DNA of 64,000 bases from Pseudoalteromonas caenipelagi (lineage in GTDB: Bacteria > Pseudomonadota > Gammaproteobacteria > Enterobacterales > Alteromonadaceae): positions 1 to 64,000 of the forward strand of contig NZ_JABBPG010000010.1 in NCBI RefSeq assembly GCF_013140855.1, in the 5' to 3' direction. Shown here one piece after another: positions 17,501 through 26,173 of the stretch. The position numbers and the translations under genes were made by a program. The notes beneath the pieces were generated by a model. It had not been told where the DNA came from, ran no database searches, and was given only the letters and a program-made list of their open reading frames with translations. Every line of letters begins with the position of its first letter. Position 1 is the first letter of the stretch.

Positions 17501-17947
17501 GATCATCCCTTGCTCTATAATTGCGTAACTACGCGGCCCTAGCCCCGTTCCCAGAAAAATATCGGTGATATCTCGTTTTCGACATTTACTACCATTAAGA
17601 AAATACAAAGACTGACCGTCACGGGTCACTAAGCGTTTAATTGCCACTTGGTTTCTATCTGCAAGCGTTCCTGGCAAACGCCCTGCTGCATTATCAAAAA
17701 CCAGTTCAACCGATGCCTGAGAAATAGCTTTACGATTAGTTGAGCCATTAAAAATAACGTCGGTCATGGCATCACCACGTAAGTTCTTAGCTGAACTTTC
17801 GCCCAGCACCCAACGTACGGCATCAATCACATTAGATTTACCGCAGCCATTTGGACCTACGACACAGGTCATTGGATCTGGAAAAGGAATTTTGGTGGGC
17901 TCAACAAATGATTTGAACCCTGCCAATTTGATACTGCTTAAACGCAT
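14549..17947 (-). CDS. smc: Chromosome partition protein Smc
   Basis: 1132 residues, normal for bacterial SMC. Walker A GPNGCGKSN near residue 32 in the N-terminal head; long heptad-type coiled coils (about 170-500 and 640-920) rich in Gln; a hinge near 500-640; C-terminal head with the signature LSGGEKALTALSL and Walker B region CMLDEVDAPLDD. Acts in chromosome organisation. Many Alteromonadales carry Smc next to zipA and ligA; no scpA or scpB lies in this window. No strong ribosome site is visible before ATG 17947. Confidence 0.96.
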   Translation of the reverse strand: MRLSSIKLAGFKSFVEPTKIPFPDPMTCVVGPNGCGKSNVIDAVRWVLGESSAKNLRGDAMTDVIFNGSTNRKAISQASVELVFDNAAGRLPGTLADRNQVAIKRLVTRDGQSLYFLNGSKCRKRDITDIFLGTGLGPRSYAIIEQGMISRLIESKPQELRIFLEEAAGVSKYKERRRETQTRIKSTRENLERLLDVRQELQNQLDKLALQAQDAKLYRELKAQERTLKGELAVLKWQALHQKQLEKSEQITQLQQQLDFLNTAHGGHDDVLATLENQVSYFSDGISEQQNSIHQIHTELTRTEQQKLHLLDKQRSLQQNLDKQKQTHVEAGRLLVEQQAHVSELHDTLQQCIEDELIYQEQYQECEAYYQSLLDEYANLETQQQTIQVQQNEAQQALHLAQQSLSGAVQAQNHEQEKYQSLNEQLSQLKSQNLDHELTQQRDAYSEKAQDMARLQSQAQELNEGLAALNTQKVTLQKDFQHSQSEYANCQANINALKQVLDKKEGTQEQSYLASLRVQAGCESLVERALLGLTHLKHTSGPQSDAVWPTQRIAPPDSVASLIESGCYPELLNHIQLLANGQRYVADDKWLLAIDSEGCLYGENWQESCNGDQQSKSSVLLQHSQLRELEQQLPKLELQNTDLSAQLENLEQAHNNTNKQLQDNKAQVHQLAQEMASTQTRIDMLKEQVSAWQQKQQSVSEQLDITKQQQVQQANKVTQCQKDLDDCEQQLSKLQQHSANFNAEFLQAKQAQQAALSSKQKAQQQLHDAKLQQQKATSDWQLSQSKAQHLEHSQMQAQEQLQELLEEQVFLQEPLGELDEKIASLLEKHEQQQALLSELKQQHIDAKTQLQEKQASLKSAQSEVQIVNDKLQQLKLDEQGLMIKAQAALEPLQELQQSLKEVLAQLTDDATQSAHQGRLNTVSQSLSKLGAVNLAAIDEFEQAKERKEYLDGQLNDLTAALDTLEGAIKKIDRETKTRFKATFDQVNEDLAELFPKVFGGGSAYLELTSDDLLESGVSIMARPPGKKNSTIHLLSGGEKALTALSLVFSIFRLNPAPFCMLDEVDAPLDDANVGRFCRLVEEMSQTVQFIYISHNKIAMEMAGRLTGVTMAEPGVSRMVAVDIEQAVQMAQA

Positions 17948-18002
17948 ATTGTTATTTTTATTCGCTACTTATATGAAAAGATAGCAAAGCAAGCAGCAAA
18001 AA

Positions 18003-18734
18003 TTAACTACCGCGCTTTATGTTATCTAAAATAATCCCTGTCGCCATTGCCACATTCAATGATTCAGCGCCGCCAAATGCAGGTATAGTGATAGGGGTAT
18101 TAACGTATTTACCTGCCTGCTGGCGAATACCGTGTGACTCACTGCCCATCACCAGTACACCTCGTGCGGCAAATTCAGTACTATGCACACTTTGCCCATC
18201 AAGGTATGCACCATAAATGGCACCGTTATACTGAGCTAAAAATGCTTCGAGATCTGTTCGTACCACATTAACACGCACAAATGATCCCATAGTGGCACTA
18301 ATTACTTTAGGATTAAGGTGATCAGCACAATCTTCACTGACCACTATCTGCTTAAAACCATACCAATCAGCAACTCTAATTATGGTGCCTAAATTACCGG
18401 GGTCAGATACCCCATCAAGGGCTAAAATCATTGCCGAATCATCAATTGGCTGAGCCTCGGGCGACTGCACAATGGCTATCGCGGCATTATTACTGGTTAG
18501 CGTGCTCGCTTTAGTTAAGCTCTCTGCGTCGGCTTCAACATAGTCTATATTTTGCAACAAAGATTGATGTTCAGCGATAAACTGTTCGCTTGCAAATAGT
18601 TGCTGAATCGGGATATTTGCCGCTATTAGCTCCTGAACATTTTTTTGTCCTTGCACTAAATACAGGCCATGTTGTTTGCGATATTTTTTTTGCGCTAAAG
18701 CGCGTAACAGCTTGAGTTGGTTTTTAGAGATCAT
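18003..18734 (-). CDS. TrmH/SpoU family RNA 2'-O-methyltransferase
   Basis: 243 residues. Has the N-terminal substrate-binding segment (about 1-90) and a SPOUT domain with all three SpoU motifs: NLGTIIRVADWYG, VMGSESHGI and IPAFGGAESLNVAMATGI. Methylates a ribose in tRNA or rRNA with S-adenosylmethionine; the exact target cannot be read from sequence. Start is preceded by GGGG 5 nt away. 55 bp upstream of smc on the same strand. Confidence 0.9.
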   Translation of the reverse strand: MISKNQLKLLRALAQKKYRKQHGLYLVQGQKNVQELIAANIPIQQLFASEQFIAEHQSLLQNIDYVEADAESLTKASTLTSNNAAIAIVQSPEAQPIDDSAMILALDGVSDPGNLGTIIRVADWYGFKQIVVSEDCADHLNPKVISATMGSFVRVNVVRTDLEAFLAQYNGAIYGAYLDGQSVHSTEFAARGVLVMGSESHGIRQQAGKYVNTPITIPAFGGAESLNVAMATGIILDNIKRGS

Positions 18735-18804
18735 AGCTACCCCAGTTGAAGAATGATGAATTATACCTGAGGCAGCGCAGAATGCGAAAGAATGAAGTCG
18801 ATGT

Positions 18805-19530
18805 TTACTCGTCGTCCGTCATCCAAAAAAAGGTAACCGCGAGACGCTTGTTCTCATTATTGTCTCCAAAATAGTCACTGGCGCTGTGTGCTAGATTACC
18901 TTTAAACAGGGCTAAACGGTTAAAGCGGTTTTCAATTTCGACATCTTCATACCAAGCACTAATTGGTAACGCTTCGATATTAAGCGCATCGACTAAGTTA
19001 TTGTATGGAGCATACACCGCATTACCACCCGCTGCGTGGTTTGCATAACGTAAGCGATAGAACGAGGTTCCTGAGTGCCCCCTAGGATTTGGGGTAAGAT
19101 ACAGAACAGCCGCATATCGGCAGAGTTGTCTATTATCTACATGTGGACGCGCCGCTCCTTCTTCATCTCCCACCAAAATAGCTGTATTGGTATCAACCAC
19201 AACTTTGTCTGAGGTCGCGACCCATAACTTATCTTTACCAAGCTTTGTTTTTACCCACTGTTCAACCTGTGCAAGCTCTTCGTGTGTTAGTGCATCTGGC
19301 GCTCGTCGACCCGGCCATAGCTCTTGCGTATACGGCTTCCCTAATTTCCAGTCTGTTTTATTCAAACAACGCGTGCGTATCGCCATCGCTTGTTCTTCAG
19401 AGAAGAAGTCATCTGCAACCCAAAAATTCTTTCCTTCTTGTGGCCTTTCATAAGGGATCTGGGCAAACCCATTCGGAATGTCGGGTAACTCCTCTTTACC
19501 TGTTAATTTGGTATGTACAAACTTCGCCAA
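18805..19530 (-). CDS. 2-oxoglutarate/Fe(II) oxygenase-like protein (DUF6445-like)
   Basis: 241 residues. Contains the iron-ligand pattern PHVDN (near 130), a later His in NLAHSASDYFG and a distal Arg in KRLAVTFFW, as in DUF6445 2OG-Fe(II) proteins. These often accompany amino-acid hydroxylation or halogenation genes, but none is present here, so the substrate is unknown. The TTG start is supported by GGAG 5 nt upstream. Confidence 0.75.
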   Translation of the reverse strand: MAKFVHTKLTGKEELPDIPNGFAQIPYERPQEGKNFWVADDFFSEEQAMAIRTRCLNKTDWKLGKPYTQELWPGRRAPDALTHEELAQVEQWVKTKLGKDKLWVATSDKVVVDTNTAILVGDEEGAARPHVDNRQLCRYAAVLYLTPNPRGHSGTSFYRLRYANHAAGGNAVYAPYNNLVDALNIEALPISAWYEDVEIENRFNRLALFKGNLAHSASDYFGDNNENKRLAVTFFWMTDDE

Positions 19531-20024
19531 AACGACTCCTTAGCCTAGATTTTATAATTCTTATCGGTCATTTTACACCCATAAATAGACACCAGCACCT
19601 GTGTACCTAATATTGATTTAAAGACCCAGCTTCAATTTGGTCAAATACTCTAAGTGATTTAGACAAGGTTTGCACCATAACACACAAAAAAATTACGACT
19701 CATCTATTATGAAACTCCCTGTATAATTTTTAATGACTCTTTTTTGTACTCTCAGCTTTCGCCAGACAACCGATCTTGCACATCACAAAATCACTTTTAG
19801 CCACCAAGAAACTTAGCCGAAAAAAATTCATAAAAAAATTACGTCCCAAAAAACGGGACGACACTATTTATCAAAGTTATATGAGGCGGTAACTACCAAA
19901 TTTTTTTATTGACAAGAGCTGTACAAAGACTCTATCTGATTGATTATATTCAACTTTCACATGTTGACGATAAAACAATGACAGGTTAACTTAGCCGCGA
20001 ATTTAAACATAAGGAAATATCACA
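19531..20024. other. Intergenic region before small secreted protein
   Basis: About 490 bases without a supported gene. It holds an inverted repeat CGTCCC-N7-GGGACG at 19842-19860 flanked by A-runs, which on the minus strand resembles a terminator although no gene ends there. A TTGACA at 19909-19914 could be a -35 for the downstream gene, but I see no good -10 at the right spacing. Confidence 0.5.
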
Positions 20025-20456
20025 ATGAAAAAAACAAGCATTGCTTTAATTTTATCAGCTCTTACTTTCTCATCGTTCTCTAACGCATCAACACTAGGTG
20101 TTAGTATTACAGAAAAACCTCGTCCTGGTGTTCCACAAGCACGTTGGACAGATGTAGTAGTGGGAGATCAATACTCACAAAATGGGAACGCAAAGTTTAA
20201 CTACAATGTTAATAACTATTCAGTGTCATTCACTTGGACAACAAATGACGGTGCGCAAGGTGGGTGTCAGATTAACTATGATGTAAATAGAGACAACTCT
20301 ACTGATTTTAGCTATCAAACAGCTAAAAGAAGATACAATAACACTAAACAAATCTTAATGAACTTAAAAGCTGGTGACCACTTATTTATTCAATCTGGAT
20401 TCAACAGTAACACAGCTCCATGCGAAGTAACGCTTAAGCATAACATCGGTTTCTAA
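20025..20456 (+). CDS. Small secreted protein of unknown function
   Basis: 143 residues; not recognised. The first ~21 residues form a Sec signal peptide (MKKTS, hydrophobic core, cleavage after SNA). The mature part is polar and rich in Asn, Thr, Tyr with two Cys (CQINYDV and PCEVTL) that may form a disulfide, and looks beta-rich. AAGGAA precedes the start. A strong terminator follows. It converges on the subtilisin gene. Confidence 0.8.
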   Translation: MKKTSIALILSALTFSSFSNASTLGVSITEKPRPGVPQARWTDVVVGDQYSQNGNAKFNYNVNNYSVSFTWTTNDGAQGGCQINYDVNRDNSTDFSYQTAKRRYNNTKQILMNLKAGDHLFIQSGFNSNTAPCEVTLKHNIGF

Positions 20457-20470
20457 TATTATTTGAACCA

Positions 20471-20500
20471 AAAAAGCGAGGCGTCAAAGCCTCGCTTTTT
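20471..20500. terminator. Bidirectional terminator
   Basis: A 12-bp stem AAAAAGCGAGGC/GCCTCGCTTTTT with a 6-nt loop between the convergent secreted-protein and subtilisin genes. It serves both strands. Confidence 0.92.
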
Positions 20501-20515
20501 ATTTCTATTTAATAC

Positions 20516-23011
20516 CTACCTAAAAGTAACAGTTACTTCTTCAGAACAGATATTCTCACCAACACAGATTTTATATACATATTGCTGTTGTGTTGCTTGG
20601 CGAATAAAGTCACGATAAGTGCCTGTATTGGCAGCTGTCGCAATCTTAGCGCCATCACGATATACGTCGATGCTATCCGCAGATGCACCTTGGTAAGCAA
20701 GTTCGATACGTGCATAGTCTAAACGTGTTTTATTGGCACGTTTTACTTTCAGCTCTAACGCTTGGTCAGCTACTGTAACAGCTTGCGTCGTGGTGTTAGT
20801 CAGACCCGTTTCATCAGTTACAGTTAAAGTAACAGTGTAAGTACCTGCAGCTGCGAAAGTATGGCTTGGGTTTTGATCTGCTGATGTATTGCCATCTCCA
20901 AAATCCCATGCCCAACTAACGATGTCGTTGTTTGCATCAGTACTAGTGTCGGTAAATGTTGCATTTAGCATATCAGCGGCATAGCTAAAGCCTGCTACTG
21001 GCTCTGCTGGCGAAACATCGCCCAATCCAGTCAATGTTAGTGACCACTGGTTTAAAGTACCCGTGTCTTGAGCGTAGGTATCTTCTACTCTCAGCGTCCA
21101 GTCACCTGTTGCTACTTCGCCATTGAATGCGTCAGAATCAAATGATCCATTAATATCATCTGCACTGCCACCAGCTTTATTATGCAATGTTGCAGTAGTA
21201 CCCGCTGGTGAAGTTAAGGTGACGATTAAGTCGCCAATATAAGTGTGTGTGATATCAAGGAAAGTACTTGAGTCAAAAATAGTTATTTGATCTGGTACCG
21301 TGATCACAGAAGTAATGCCCGCTGGGTCATTATCTGGAATATCAGCGCTTGTGTCATTGCTATAAGTAAAGTCATTCAGACCTTGAGGATTGACGTACAA
21401 TGATACTTGCTTGCTCTGTACCAGCTCGCCACTGGTTGCAGTGACATTAAATGTGTAACTGCCCCACTGTGTTTCTCCGGTAGTTGGTACTGATAATGAG
21501 AAGCTTTGCCCTGGCTGCACAACGTCTGAAGAAAGCACCGCGCCTGGTAATTCACTCTCTACAGTCAATGCCACATCACCTGTCCAATCAGCAACTGATA
21601 GCACATCAAAGTTATACGTTGCAGTATCACCTGCTACGATTTCTTGTGATGCTGGTACGACCGATAATCTAAAGCCTGGCTCAGGATCTGCAAATTCAAG
21701 TGCATTAGCAGCATTTAAACGCTTGCCAGATACAACCTTGCCATTGAGTGCTTCATTATCATCGCCAGAATCCATTAGTACTGCTTTTAGCTCTTGCGTT
21801 GTTAAAGTTGGGTTAACTGATAATGCAAGTGCCGCAACACCAGCGACATGAGGTGTTGCCATTGATGTACCTGAGAAAGAGCTATAACCGCCTCCTGGAA
21901 CCGTAGATAGAATTGAAGAACCAGGTGCACCTAAATCAACACTGGTTAATCCCCATTGAGAGAAACCTGACATTTCATCAGTATGGGTTGTACTTGCTAC
22001 CGCTAGAATAGAGTCGTGCTCATAGCTTGATGGGTAATGTGGATTTACATCATTATCAACGGCACTGTTACCAGCCGCTGCAACAAATAGAATACCCGCT
22101 TCTTCTGAAGCTGTCAGTGCATCAGCCATTGCTTGGTTGAAGCCACCGCCACCCCAGCTGTTATTTGATACGCGAACATCAACGCCAGCTTCACGTAAAC
22201 CGACTAGATAATCGATACACTTGATTGCATCAGACGTTGAACCACTACCTGACGCGTCTAAAAACTTACAACCGACGATTGATACTTCGTGGTTTACACC
22301 CACAACGCCTGTTGCATCATTACCTACCGCACCAATGGTACCAGATACGTGTGTACCGTGACCTTGATCATCCATTGGGTCGCCAACATTTGTGATTGCA
22401 TTAATGCCGTGAATATCATCAATATAGCCATTGCCATCATTATCGATGCCATCACCTGGGATTTCATTTGGGTTAGTCCAAATGTTTGCAGCTAAGTCAG
22501 GGTGAGTATGGTCAACACCCGTATCAATGACACCCACTACCACATCACGGCTACCAATTGAGATATCCCATGCTTCAGGCGCGTCAATATCCGCATCAGC
22601 CACACCGCCAGTTTGACCGGTATTGTGTAAGCCCCATAGTTCATCAAATCTAGGGTCATCAGGCATACCAAGCACGCTGACTTTATAATCTGGTTCTGCA
22701 TATTCTACCGCAGGGTGGTTGTTCAGTGCTTGCAATGCACTTTTTGTGTCTTTTTTATCTAATTTATATTTCGCTAGACGACCTTTTAAAACATGGCGAT
22801 ATGCATCGTCTATTTCATCTTGGTTAAGATCACTGATTTTTGCTGCAACTAGCTTTCTGGCAGAAATACGCTGCTCTTTTGTTGCGTCTTTTTTATATAC
22901 AACAATCAGTGCATCGTCAGCAGCGCTGATTGTTTGTTTATCAATATGAATGGCAGCCTGTGAAAGACAAGGGATTAATGCGAGCGTTAAAGCAGATAAT
23001 TTTAAATTCAT
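20516..23011 (-). CDS. Secreted subtilisin-like serine protease (S8) with P and PKD domains
   Basis: 831 residues. Signal peptide (1-19), I9-like propeptide (about 30-105), then an S8 catalytic domain with all triad motifs: Asp in VGVIDTGVDHTHPD, His in GHGTHVSG, Ser in GTSMATPHVAG, and the oxyanion Asn in AAAGNS. A calcium-site-like DGIDNDGNGYIDD insert lies between Asp and His. C-terminal parts are an Ig-like region, a proprotein-convertase P domain (TYIGDLIVTLTSP to WSLTLTG), a PKD domain (VSWAWDFGDGNTS) and a final fn3-like domain. Likely an extracellular protease exported through type II secretion; it could act on substrates such as chitin or proteins bound by PKD. Confidence 0.93.
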   Translation of the reverse strand: MNLKLSALTLALIPCLSQAAIHIDKQTISAADDALIVVYKKDATKEQRISARKLVAAKISDLNQDEIDDAYRHVLKGRLAKYKLDKKDTKSALQALNNHPAVEYAEPDYKVSVLGMPDDPRFDELWGLHNTGQTGGVADADIDAPEAWDISIGSRDVVVGVIDTGVDHTHPDLAANIWTNPNEIPGDGIDNDGNGYIDDIHGINAITNVGDPMDDQGHGTHVSGTIGAVGNDATGVVGVNHEVSIVGCKFLDASGSGSTSDAIKCIDYLVGLREAGVDVRVSNNSWGGGGFNQAMADALTASEEAGILFVAAAGNSAVDNDVNPHYPSSYEHDSILAVASTTHTDEMSGFSQWGLTSVDLGAPGSSILSTVPGGGYSSFSGTSMATPHVAGVAALALSVNPTLTTQELKAVLMDSGDDNEALNGKVVSGKRLNAANALEFADPEPGFRLSVVPASQEIVAGDTATYNFDVLSVADWTGDVALTVESELPGAVLSSDVVQPGQSFSLSVPTTGETQWGSYTFNVTATSGELVQSKQVSLYVNPQGLNDFTYSNDTSADIPDNDPAGITSVITVPDQITIFDSSTFLDITHTYIGDLIVTLTSPAGTTATLHNKAGGSADDINGSFDSDAFNGEVATGDWTLRVEDTYAQDTGTLNQWSLTLTGLGDVSPAEPVAGFSYAADMLNATFTDTSTDANNDIVSWAWDFGDGNTSADQNPSHTFAAAGTYTVTLTVTDETGLTNTTTQAVTVADQALELKVKRANKTRLDYARIELAYQGASADSIDVYRDGAKIATAANTGTYRDFIRQATQQQYVYKICVGENICSEEVTVTFR

Positions 23012-23317
23012 TGTTGGGATCCATAAAGTTTATTTATTTTGTCATATGCCGATGACATATAACTTATAATCAAAAGTAGCCTCAGCAATTGAGCCTACCC
23101 ACTTTTGAGTTCCCACCTGTATAAATTGAGTATTAAAGCAATCTTGTTAGTACGTTACATGCACAATAGTAAAGTACTGAAAACATAAAATTAAGCAACA
23201 CAACTAGAAAACACTAAATCGCTACATCGCGCAAGCCAATCTCAGTAAAACCACAAAAACAGACTAAAAAACCAAAAAGGCACAATAAATTAACAATAAT
23301 GTATGAGTGGACACATA

Positions 23318-23334
23318 TTTCCTAAAGTAGGAAA
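23318..23334. promoter_or_regulatory. Dyad upstream of the curli promoter
   Basis: TTTCCTA-AAG-TAGGAAA is a perfect 7+3+7 inverted repeat ending 10 bp before the candidate -35. Position and symmetry suit a LuxR/CsgD-type activator site, but the binding protein is not shown by sequence. Confidence 0.55.
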
Positions 23335-23344
23335 GTCAGCCTTT

Positions 23345-23372
23345 TTGACTGGAAATTTACGTTATATATAAA
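23345..23372 (+). promoter_or_regulatory. Candidate promoter of csgBA
   Basis: TTGACT (23345-23350), 16-bp spacer, TATAAA (23367-23372), followed by a roughly 120-nt leader before csgB. It sits directly downstream of the perfect dyad at 23318-23334. Confidence 0.55.
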
Positions 23373-23494
23373 ACCAAATAGTTATAACTATGATTTTAAA
23401 TATGTTTTTTTTCATAAAAATTTCGTATTCCTTCTTTAGGTACTCTTCTCTAATGTGGGGTACAAGGTCTTCGGCGCAGTAAAAGTGAAACAAT

Positions 23495-23962
23495 ATGCTA
23501 ACAAAAATAAAGGCTCATCTGGCTTCATCACTTAATACAAACGTGTATAAGCGCGTGATGTTACCGATGTCTTTATTAATGAGCTGTGTCACTTATGCAG
23601 GCTCTGCAGATCTACAAGAGTCCCCCTTGTCTTTGAGTATAAATCCCTCGTTGTCAGTACATGCACAATTACTTACAACGGTAAAGCAAAACGGAACACT
23701 AAATAAAGCAACGATAACGCAAATAGGTGACGAGTTAAATTTGGTGTCACTTGTGCAATTGGGCTCGAACAATCTAGCCGAAATAACACAAGCAGGCGCT
23801 AATAACAGCGTTAACTTAATTCAGTATGGCAATAACAACTATACGTCCATAGTGCAACAAGGTGACGCCAATGTCGTCAATCTAACGCAACTTGGTGAAC
23901 AAACGTTGCTCATCCACCAACTTGGTAATGAGATGGTGCTCAATGTCAGCGTTAATAAATAA
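23495..23962 (+). CDS. csgB: Curlin minor subunit/nucleator CsgB-like
   Basis: 155 residues with a signal sequence (about 1-36) and five curlin-type repeats with the spacing N-x5-Q-x-G-x4-N, for example TQIGDELN, VQLGSNN, TQAGANN, IQYGNNN, VQQGDANV. CsgB nucleates amyloid fibres of CsgA on the outer surface. It is 23 bp before the larger curlin gene, an order matching csgBA. The start lacks a strong ribosome site and the signal sequence is long, so a later ATG is possible. Confidence 0.88.
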   Translation: MLTKIKAHLASSLNTNVYKRVMLPMSLLMSCVTYAGSADLQESPLSLSINPSLSVHAQLLTTVKQNGTLNKATITQIGDELNLVSLVQLGSNNLAEITQAGANNSVNLIQYGNNNYTSIVQQGDANVVNLTQLGEQTLLIHQLGNEMVLNVSVNK

Positions 23963-23985
23963 TAATGATACACAAGGAAAATATC

Positions 23986-25710
23986 ATGCTTAAAAAATCT
24001 CTCATTTCCTGTGCCATAGTAATGGCACTAGGTTATGGCAATGCTGCTTTGGCAGCAGAGCCACAGAGCAAAAATACGCAAGACACTATCCAAAGCGACT
24101 TTATGGCTGGCGCTCAACAAAACCGTGTTGAGATCAACCAAAACTCTTCTGAGAGTGTTGAAGGTAACGAAATAAACTTACTGCAAAGTGGCGAAACCAA
24201 CGGTGCCAAGGCAACGGTCACTGGAGGCTCGAACCACATCACCTCCGAACAAAAAGGTAACAATAACTTACAGCTCACAACGGTAGAAGGTCAAAGTAAC
24301 CATATTACGCATTATCAAACAGGTAACGAAGCACAATCGAGTGTAGAACTTACTGGCGATGCTAATATGCTGTCTTTCAATCAAAGTGGTGATACGGGTA
24401 GAGGCGGCATTTCCAACGAAATCAGGTTGAAAGCCCAAGGTGATGATAATATCGTTAACGTTACTCAGGGCTCAGGAGGACATTGGACTTATATTGATGA
24501 CTTACAAGGCCACAATAACGAAGTCACAGTGGAGCAACAGGGTGAATGGGGTGAAGTACGTCTTAAAGAAATCGTTGGTGAAGAAAATGAGTTCACGATT
24601 GAGCAAGATGGCTTTTGGAATGTAGCCACAGTAACAGAACTTAACGGCGATGAAAATACGGTAAAAGTTAAACAAGAAGGCGATCGAAACAGCTACCGCA
24701 TCGACTTGTTAAACGGTGATGAGAATAGGCTAGAATCAGAGCAATCTGGTGATAACAATGCCATTGCAATTAGCACACTTAATGGTACAGACAATCGCTT
24801 AGAGTTCGAACAATCAGGTGATAATAATGCCGTTGCTATAAACGAGCTTACAGGCGCTGACAATCGCTTAGAGTTCGACCAGAGCGGGAATCAAAATAGT
24901 GTTCAGATTGATCTCATCAATGGTGACGATAATTCCCTTTCTACTAATCAAGATGGCGACAGTGGTGTAATATCGTTTGCGATTATTGAAGGAGAAGACA
25001 ACAATCTATCCGTGCAACAACAAGGCAATAACAATAGCCTTGTCAGTGAAATGATTGTTGGCACAGATAATAAGCTAACTGCACTGCAAAGTGGTCAAGA
25101 CAACAAATTTGAAGTTGAAATGATCGGTAGTGATAACAATTTCAATGCCACACAAACGGGTCTTGAGAACACCTCTTACATGGGCGCGGTTGGTGATAAT
25201 AATAAATTCACTAACATCCAATTAGGCAACAACAACGATAGCCATATTGCTAACTTCAATGGCTCAGACAATACCTTTACTGTTAACCAAGTTGGTAATG
25301 ACAACAGAGCGCTAGTTCAAACGTCATACCCTAACGTCTCTTTGGATACAACAGGCAATACCATTACGCTAGACCAACTGCAAAACGAAAACGATGCATC
25401 CGTGACGTTAAGCAGTGAAGTAGCCAGTGTTAATAACACCATCGACTTAGTGCAAGATGGTAACTTAAATGCCATTGACCTAATGCTTGAAGGTTCTAAT
25501 AACTCGGTTGATATCGCTCAAATTGGTGATATGAACATGGTAGTAGGTATTGATCAAGGCGCATTCGTTATCGCTGGTAACGACCTCAGCTTTAATGTCG
25601 TTCAAGACGGCACAGGCAACTTAGTCGAAGGTAGTATGTCGCAACTCAACGGTGATGTATCAGTCACGCAAGTAGGTGATTACAATACTACGACAATAGT
25701 ACAGCAATAA
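23986..25710 (+). CDS. csgA: Oversized curlin major subunit CsgA-like (574 aa)
   Basis: 574 residues, roughly four times the length of E. coli CsgA (151). Signal peptide 1-23 (ends ALAA). The mature part has about 22 curlin-like units with Q-x-G followed by N/D, spaced mostly 22-24 residues (QSGETN, QKGNNN, QSGDNN, QQGNNN, QVGNDN and so on). It is strongly acidic. Adjacent units near 24720-24890 are nearly identical, which shows recent internal duplication. The start at 23986 has AAGGAA 6 nt upstream. It should form an extended extracellular amyloid beta-solenoid secreted by CsgG. Confidence 0.9.
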   Translation: MLKKSLISCAIVMALGYGNAALAAEPQSKNTQDTIQSDFMAGAQQNRVEINQNSSESVEGNEINLLQSGETNGAKATVTGGSNHITSEQKGNNNLQLTTVEGQSNHITHYQTGNEAQSSVELTGDANMLSFNQSGDTGRGGISNEIRLKAQGDDNIVNVTQGSGGHWTYIDDLQGHNNEVTVEQQGEWGEVRLKEIVGEENEFTIEQDGFWNVATVTELNGDENTVKVKQEGDRNSYRIDLLNGDENRLESEQSGDNNAIAISTLNGTDNRLEFEQSGDNNAVAINELTGADNRLEFDQSGNQNSVQIDLINGDDNSLSTNQDGDSGVISFAIIEGEDNNLSVQQQGNNNSLVSEMIVGTDNKLTALQSGQDNKFEVEMIGSDNNFNATQTGLENTSYMGAVGDNNKFTNIQLGNNNDSHIANFNGSDNTFTVNQVGNDNRALVQTSYPNVSLDTTGNTITLDQLQNENDASVTLSSEVASVNNTIDLVQDGNLNAIDLMLEGSNNSVDIAQIGDMNMVVGIDQGAFVIAGNDLSFNVVQDGTGNLVEGSMSQLNGDVSVTQVGDYNTTTIVQQ

Positions 25711-25728
25711 TTGTGTCATTTAAAAACC

Positions 25729-25756
25729 GATAAGGGTGCCCTTTGGCACCTTTATC
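25729..25756 (+). terminator. Hairpin after csgA
   Basis: A 12-bp stem (with one G-U pair) around CTTT: left arm GATAAGGGTGCC, right arm GGCACCTTTATC. It has no long T-run after it, so it may be a leaky terminator separating abundant fibre subunits from the export genes csgEFG. Confidence 0.65.
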
Positions 25757-25787
25757 AATTGCACTGCCGTTAAAGTGATATAAGCCA

Positions 25788-26171
25788 ATGAACTCTCTTT
25801 CTAAAATCTTCTTTTTTTGCTCTTTTCTAATAATCAGCATGTGTAGCAAAGCAGACGAAATCAGTGGCTTTTTACTCGATCAAAGTATTAGTCGCTCAGG
25901 ACATGAGTTTTATCGTCAATTAAGTACGCTTTGGCTTGATATTCCCTCAACGGCAGGCGCAACGGTAACAATAAAAGAAACGCTAATACCAAAAGCGGGA
26001 ACAATTTTAACGGTAGAGCTAAACAATCAAGCAGTGTACAAAACTTACTTGGGCCGTAGGCTAAAACCGGTAGACGACCAAGTAGAAGAAGCTGCACTAA
26101 CCCTAATTAAAGTGCTTGCAAGTAATAATTTCAGCAAGTTTAGTGATGACTTATCAAGCAGTGGTCTTTAA
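25788..26171 (+). CDS. csgE: Curli assembly protein CsgE
   Basis: 127 residues, the usual length. Signal peptide about 1-22 (ends SKA), then the CsgE pattern ISGFLLDQSISRSGHEFY with WLDIP and TVELNNQAVYKTYLGRR. CsgE caps the periplasmic side of the CsgG pore and guides CsgA to it. It lies 2 bp before csgF. Confidence 0.92.
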   Translation: MNSLSKIFFFCSFLIISMCSKADEISGFLLDQSISRSGHEFYRQLSTLWLDIPSTAGATVTIKETLIPKAGTILTVELNNQAVYKTYLGRRLKPVDDQVEEAALTLIKVLASNNFSKFSDDLSSSGL

Positions 26172-26173
26172 CT

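Larger units (their letters stand above)
23012..23494. other. Divergent regulatory region between protease and curli operon
   Basis: About 480 A+T-rich bases between the divergent protease and csgB genes, with no supported gene. It holds the dyad at 23318-23334 and candidate curli promoter at 23345-23372, described separately. I saw no clear promoter for the protease strand. Confidence 0.6.

Noticed and set aside
25711-25787. A csgC gene between csgA and csgE
   Set aside because: Only 77 bases separate the genes and they hold a hairpin, so csgC is absent from this locus.
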